The notes below the pieces were generated by a model. The model did no database searches and was not told where the DNA came from. It saw only the letters and a list, made by a program, of their open reading frames with translations. From IMG/VR virus record IMGVR_UViG_3300042197_001543, positions 1-32,556 of that record: a stretch of DNA of 32,556 bases, one strand, 5' to 3'. The position numbers and the translations under genes were made by a program. This DNA comes from a virus. Positions 30,414-32,556 of this stretch are shown piece after piece (positions within the stretch are counted from its first letter, which is position 1; each line of letters opens with the position of its first letter).

Positions 30414-31236
30414 CTTGGAATCCCCGGAAAAGCATTTGGCCCGTCCGCTCATGCTCGGGCCGCAGATCCACTTGATCGAGCGGGACGCACTGCCTGTGAA
30501 GAAACCGCTGTGCATCCAAGCCCGTGCCGGTGCGGCAGACATGGTCGATCTCCACGGCCCTGGCCCATCCCTTGGGGTCGTGATCACGCAGCAGCCGCCA
30601 CTCCTCGTCTTTCTTGAACGGGCAGAACACGCAGGCTGACCTGGGAACTGGATGCGGAACACGCTTCTTGAGGTACTCCACGCAGTCGCCGCGGGTCATC
30701 TCCATATCCCAGAGCGGAAACTCCACCCGCCAGTTCTTGGGCTTCGCCATGAACCGCTGCTTCACGCGGATTACCCGCTTCGGCTCATCGAAGGACAGGC
30801 CCATGTACTGGACGCAGACATCGTCCTTGGGGATGCCACGCCCAGCCTCTGCCCCGAAGACTTGCCGCCGGATCGCCTGCTCGATCGGCACGACCTTGAA
30901 GTCCTTTGTGCATTGCCGCTGCACGGCCCCCATGCGGCCGTCAGGGTGCTTGGTGAAGGCTGGGATGCTGATGTAGTGGCCGCCATCTGTGCGGGCGTTG
31001 CCGTTGGCGTCTGTACCTTTATCCAAGGCATCGCCAAGCCGGCCGGCCGTGCATCGCAGGATCGGTGGGCCACCTAGAGAATCCAGCCACTCAAGGTGCT
31101 TGTAGACATCGTCTGGCTCTTCTTGGGTGTCCGCGAAGATGGCATAGTCGAATTCGTGGACTTCGCCGTCGAGGGCCATGAGGTAAAGGGTTGTGGACTG
31201 CACCCCGGCACCCAGGTTGAGAATGTGCTTTTCCAT
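30385..31236 (-). CDS. PAPS-reductase-like nucleotide alpha-hydrolase
   Basis: The protein has 283 aa from ATG 31236. The N-terminal PP-loop-type nucleotide-binding turn is NLGAGVQSTTLYLMAL (residues 7-22), with GAGVQS in place of SGGKDS, as in a phage branch of the PAPS reductase/DndC-like family. FADTQEEPDDVYKHL matches the adjacent D-T-x-x-E..V strand. Later motifs are QCTKDFKVVPIEQAIR and CVFCPFKKDEEW. Members use ATP or PAPS alpha-phosphate chemistry in sulphur transfer or nucleoside modification. The substrate here is unknown; neighbouring methyltransferase and nuclease-fold genes suggest nucleic-acid modification. It starts in a TGATG overlap. Confidence 0.78.
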   Translation of the reverse strand: MEKHILNLGAGVQSTTLYLMALDGEVHEFDYAIFADTQEEPDDVYKHLEWLDSLGGPPILRCTAGRLGDALDKGTDANGNARTDGGHYISIPAFTKHPDGRMGAVQRQCTKDFKVVPIEQAIRRQVFGAEAGRGIPKDDVCVQYMGLSFDEPKRVIRVKQRFMAKPKNWRVEFPLWDMEMTRGDCVEYLKKRVPHPVPRSACVFCPFKKDEEWRLLRDHDPKGWARAVEIDHVCRTGTGLDAQRFLHRQCVPLDQVDLRPEHERTGQMLFRGFQDECEGYCGN

Positions 31237-31658
31237 CACGCATGCTCCCGAATGCTCGACCACGAATGGCTGGAACCGTCGCTCGTCATGTAGGAATCTT
31301 GGCCTAACTCCCTCCGCAGCAGCTCGCCTAAGTCGCGGGCCGTGCTGCGGAGGGTGTATAGATCAGAGGGTAGCCGAGGGTAGTTGCGGAATGTCACCAC
31401 AAAACCCGCTTCCTCGCCGCCCCGGTAGATGTAATCAGTCGGGGAAACGGTGACACACACCGAATGCTCCGAGCAGAAACGCCGGATGATCTGCTTGGCA
31501 TGAGCGATGTCGCCAGCCATGAACAGCTCCACCGCGTGGGCAGGCTCATGCAGCGACTTCCCTTCGGCAGAGCGACTGCCTGGGGATTCGATGTGAGTTG
31601 TCCTGCCGTACATGTGGGTGTTCCCCACTCGGACGATCCTGGGCGTGTCCTCGAGCAT
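31236..31658 (-). CDS. 140-aa hypothetical protein
   Basis: From ATG 31658 the product starts MLEDTPRIVRVGNTHMYGRT. The central part (LHEPAHAVELFMAGDIAHAK, IIRRFCSEHSVCVTVSPTDY) mixes helix and strand. The C-terminal part (RSTARDLGELLRRELGQDSY) is helical. HxxAHAVELFMAGD...IIRRFC resembles small phage early proteins of unknown role. An ATG at 31685 is possible but overlaps the previous gene by 25 bases. Its stop overlaps the alpha-hydrolase ATG as TGATG, so it is in the same message. Confidence 0.6.
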   Translation of the reverse strand: MLEDTPRIVRVGNTHMYGRTTHIESPGSRSAEGKSLHEPAHAVELFMAGDIAHAKQIIRRFCSEHSVCVTVSPTDYIYRGGEEAGFVVTFRNYPRLPSDLYTLRSTARDLGELLRRELGQDSYMTSDGSSHSWSSIREHA

Positions 31659-31660
31659 GA

Positions 31661-31987
31661 CTACATAGGCCCCAAGGAATGCCACTTCCGGTACATGGCA
31701 TCGAACAACCGCTCGCCCCCGGCCAGCTCTACAAAGGTCTGCCAGCCGGGGTGCTTGTTGTTGACCTGCTGGTTGATGAAGTTTTCGGTGGTTATCAGTT
31801 CACCGTCATGCACACCGCTCAACAGGACGCCGCCCTCGCCCTTCACGATGAAGTACTGCATTTCGTGCGGGTTGTACACATGGTCAACGGACATCCAAAG
31901 ATCTGACAGGTCGCGGGCCTTGATCATGCCGACGATCTTTTCGTCTGCCTCACCATCGCACTTCCATCGCACCAGATAAGTCTTCAT
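31661..31987 (-). CDS. 108-aa hypothetical protein, first gene of the leftward unit
   Basis: ATG 31987 (MKTYLVRWKCDGEADEKIVG) has AAGGG six bases upstream. The first half is beta-rich (YLVRWKCDG, MQYFIVKGEGGVLLSGVH) and the second helical (TENFINQQVNNKHPGWQTF). No family is recognised. The frame is open to ATG 32035, only two bases after a promoter-like GATAGC, so a leaderless longer form (MSCMSRPADLRRKKG...) is possible, but the internal ribosome site favours 31987. As the first leftward gene it is probably expressed early. Confidence 0.65.
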   Translation of the reverse strand: MKTYLVRWKCDGEADEKIVGMIKARDLSDLWMSVDHVYNPHEMQYFIVKGEGGVLLSGVHDGELITTENFINQQVNNKHPGWQTFVELAGGERLFDAMYRKWHSLGPM

Positions 31988-32037
31988 TGAACCCTTCTTC
32001 CTTCTGAGATCAGCCGGCCGGCTCATGCACGACATCG

Positions 32038-32066
32038 GCTATCCCCCTGTTTTAAAAGCGTGTCAA
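32038..32066 (-). promoter_or_regulatory. Candidate leftward promoter
   Basis: On the minus strand TTGACA (32066-32061, perfect -35) is followed after 17 bases by GATAGC (32043-32038, 3 of 6 to the -10). The spacer includes TTTTAAAA. It lies about 50 bases ahead of the first leftward ATG. The -35 is strong and the -10 weak, so an activator or a relaxed sigma factor may be needed. Confidence 0.4.
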
Positions 32067-32257
32067 ACGCTACTGCGGATTTTTTCTTCGACGCAGTTGA
32101 CGGGGTCTTAGGATGGGGAGAACCGAACACTCAACCTCGCCCAGCGCCGGATGCCGCGCCCTACGGCATCTACCAGCGGCAGGCAGAGGTAGCCCCCAGG
32201 CGTCAGCGGCCCCACAAAGGCGAGGCAACGATGGGACGGGGGCAGTGGCATTCTTGA
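32060..32257 (+). CDS. Possible small plus-strand gene
   Basis: A 65-aa frame opens at GTG 32060 and reads NATADFFFDAVDGVLGWGE, then PAPDAAPYGIYQRQAE and GEATMGRGQWHS. Its composition is more protein-like than any minus-strand alternative across this stretch. It has no visible ribosome site, overlaps the -35 of the leftward promoter candidate and has no recognised family. It could be a chance frame in a control region. Confidence 0.25.
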   Translation: MSNATADFFFDAVDGVLGWGEPNTQPRPAPDAAPYGIYQRQAEVAPRRQRPHKGEATMGRGQWHS

Positions 32258-32293
32258 TTCGCGAACATGGAACTCCCCATCCGTAAGAAATAA

Positions 32294-32331
32294 GCACCAC
32301 TTTTCGTATGAATTCCGATACGAAGTGGTGC
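32294..32331. promoter_or_regulatory. Long inverted repeat upstream of the plus-strand gene
   Basis: GCACCACTT(TT)CGTAT (32294-32309) pairs with ATACGAAGTGGTGC (32318-32331) across an 8-base loop containing GAATTC; the only mismatch is a two-base TT bulge. The inner TTCGTAT/ATACGAA is perfect. It ends 22 bases before ATG 32354. On the minus strand it is followed by a T-rich run (TTATTTCTTA), so it could be a leftward terminator; it could equally be an operator or a 5'-leader hairpin for the rightward gene. Confidence 0.6.
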
Positions 32332-32353
32332 GCATTTGATGGCAAAAAGTGGC

Positions 32354-32556
32354 ATGAAAGCGACACTCACCTTCAATCTGCCCGACGAGCAGGGCGACTT
32401 CGACGCCGCCATCGCTGGCCGCAAAGCCCTGCTCGCCCTGTGGGAGATCGACCAGCGGTTGAGGTCGCTGCTCCAGCACGGCGAGCCATCGGACGCAGAG
32501 CGGCGGCTGGCAGAGGAGATCCGACAGATGATCCGCGAAGAGTGCGTGGAGGCGCT
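32354..32556 (+). CDS. Small conserved phage early-type protein (partial, runs off the right edge)
   Basis: ATG 32354 opens a plus-strand frame with 67 full codons before the edge. It starts MKATLTFNLPDEQGDFDAAI and continues ALLALWEIDQRLRSLLQHGE, then RRLAEEIRQMIREECVEA. The opening [MK]ATLTFNLP[ED]...A..G.K....L.E.D..LR..I..G matches a short phage family I recognise from early regions and know only as hypothetical. It is the only confident plus-strand gene and marks the strand switch. An AGTGG just upstream is a poor ribosome site. Confidence 0.75.
   Translation, partial: MKATLTFNLPDEQGDFDAAIAGRKALLALWEIDQRLRSLLQHGEPSDAERRLAEEIRQMIREECVEA

Larger units (their letters stand above)
31988..32353. 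other. Divergent control region between leftward and rightward genes
   Basis: These 366 bases separate the leftward genes from the plus-strand gene at 32354. They contain a leftward promoter candidate (32038-32066), a 12-base perfect palindrome AGCCGGCCGGCT (32012-32023), a possible small plus-strand frame (32060-32257) and a strong inverted repeat (32294-32331). This would be a natural place for phage regulators to act, because strand direction switches here. Confidence 0.55.

Noticed and set aside
32070-32479. Minus-strand frames in the divergent control region
   Set aside because: Composition is Cys/Arg/Pro-rich and they are antisense to the recognisable plus-strand gene at 32354.
1-32556. 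tRNA genes, CRISPR arrays, insertion sequences and T7-type phage promoters
   Set aside because: I looked for cloverleaf patterns, evenly spaced palindromic repeats, transposase genes with terminal repeats, and a conserved ~20-base promoter upstream of gene blocks, and saw none.

Overview
The window is a GC-rich stretch (roughly 60% by eye) of a tailed bacteriophage genome or prophage. Almost everything from base 1 to about 31,990 is coded on the minus strand, so transcription runs from the right end to the left end. A partial plus-strand gene begins at 32354, which makes 31988-32353 a divergent control region. The large portal, the 417-aa head-tail adaptor, the very large nozzle-like protein, and the absence of a tape measure, tube or sheath gene all point to a short-tailed, podovirus-like virion. 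The host cannot be named from the sequence. No integrase, lysis cassette, polymerase, tRNA or CRISPR array is visible.

Layout in the direction of transcription. (1) 32.0-27.86 kb is an accessory/early segment: two small unknown genes, a PAPS-reductase-like nucleotide alpha-hydrolase, a 59-aa unknown, a C5-cytosine DNA methyltransferase, a small membrane protein, a restriction-endonuclease-fold-like protein, an excisionase-type HTH protein and an 83-aa unknown. A strong hairpin terminator at 27758-27794 closes it. (2) 27.69-20.17 kb is the capsid unit: a 49-aa Cys-rich protein, a small membrane protein, a 1370-aa polyvalent (probably injected) virion protein, scaffold, major capsid protein and decoration/head protein. 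A second hairpin terminator at 20113-20143 closes it. (3) 20.08 kb leftwards is the packaging and tail unit: small-terminase-like Zn protein, large terminase, a 109-aa unknown, portal, an endonuclease VII-type HNH nuclease, a conserved 178-aa phage protein, adaptor, 1810-aa nozzle, five helical or low-complexity virion-type proteins, a fibre with a known receptor-binding C-terminal type, two fibre-accessory proteins, and two tandem fibres with related N-terminal domains. The second of these runs off the left edge.

Genes are packed tightly. Stop and start codons overlap as TGATG, TAATG, ATGA or GTGA at 1940, 2857, 4006, 13471, 14721, 15510, 28886, 29050, 30237 and 31236. I used these junctions to choose starts and to find genes that a length-based scan misses: the 5'-intact partial fibre 1-1940, the Cys-rich gene 27539-27688 and a possible mini-gene 4006-4071.

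The least ordinary points are: an injected-type giant protein carrying polyvalent-protein modules; a methyltransferase / alpha-hydrolase / nuclease-fold cluster; two promoter-like elements placed so that their mRNAs would be nearly leaderless; a 13-bp motif repeated at two operon boundaries; an endonuclease VII gene that seems to have lost its stop codon; and long out-of-frame overlaps in the packaging region.
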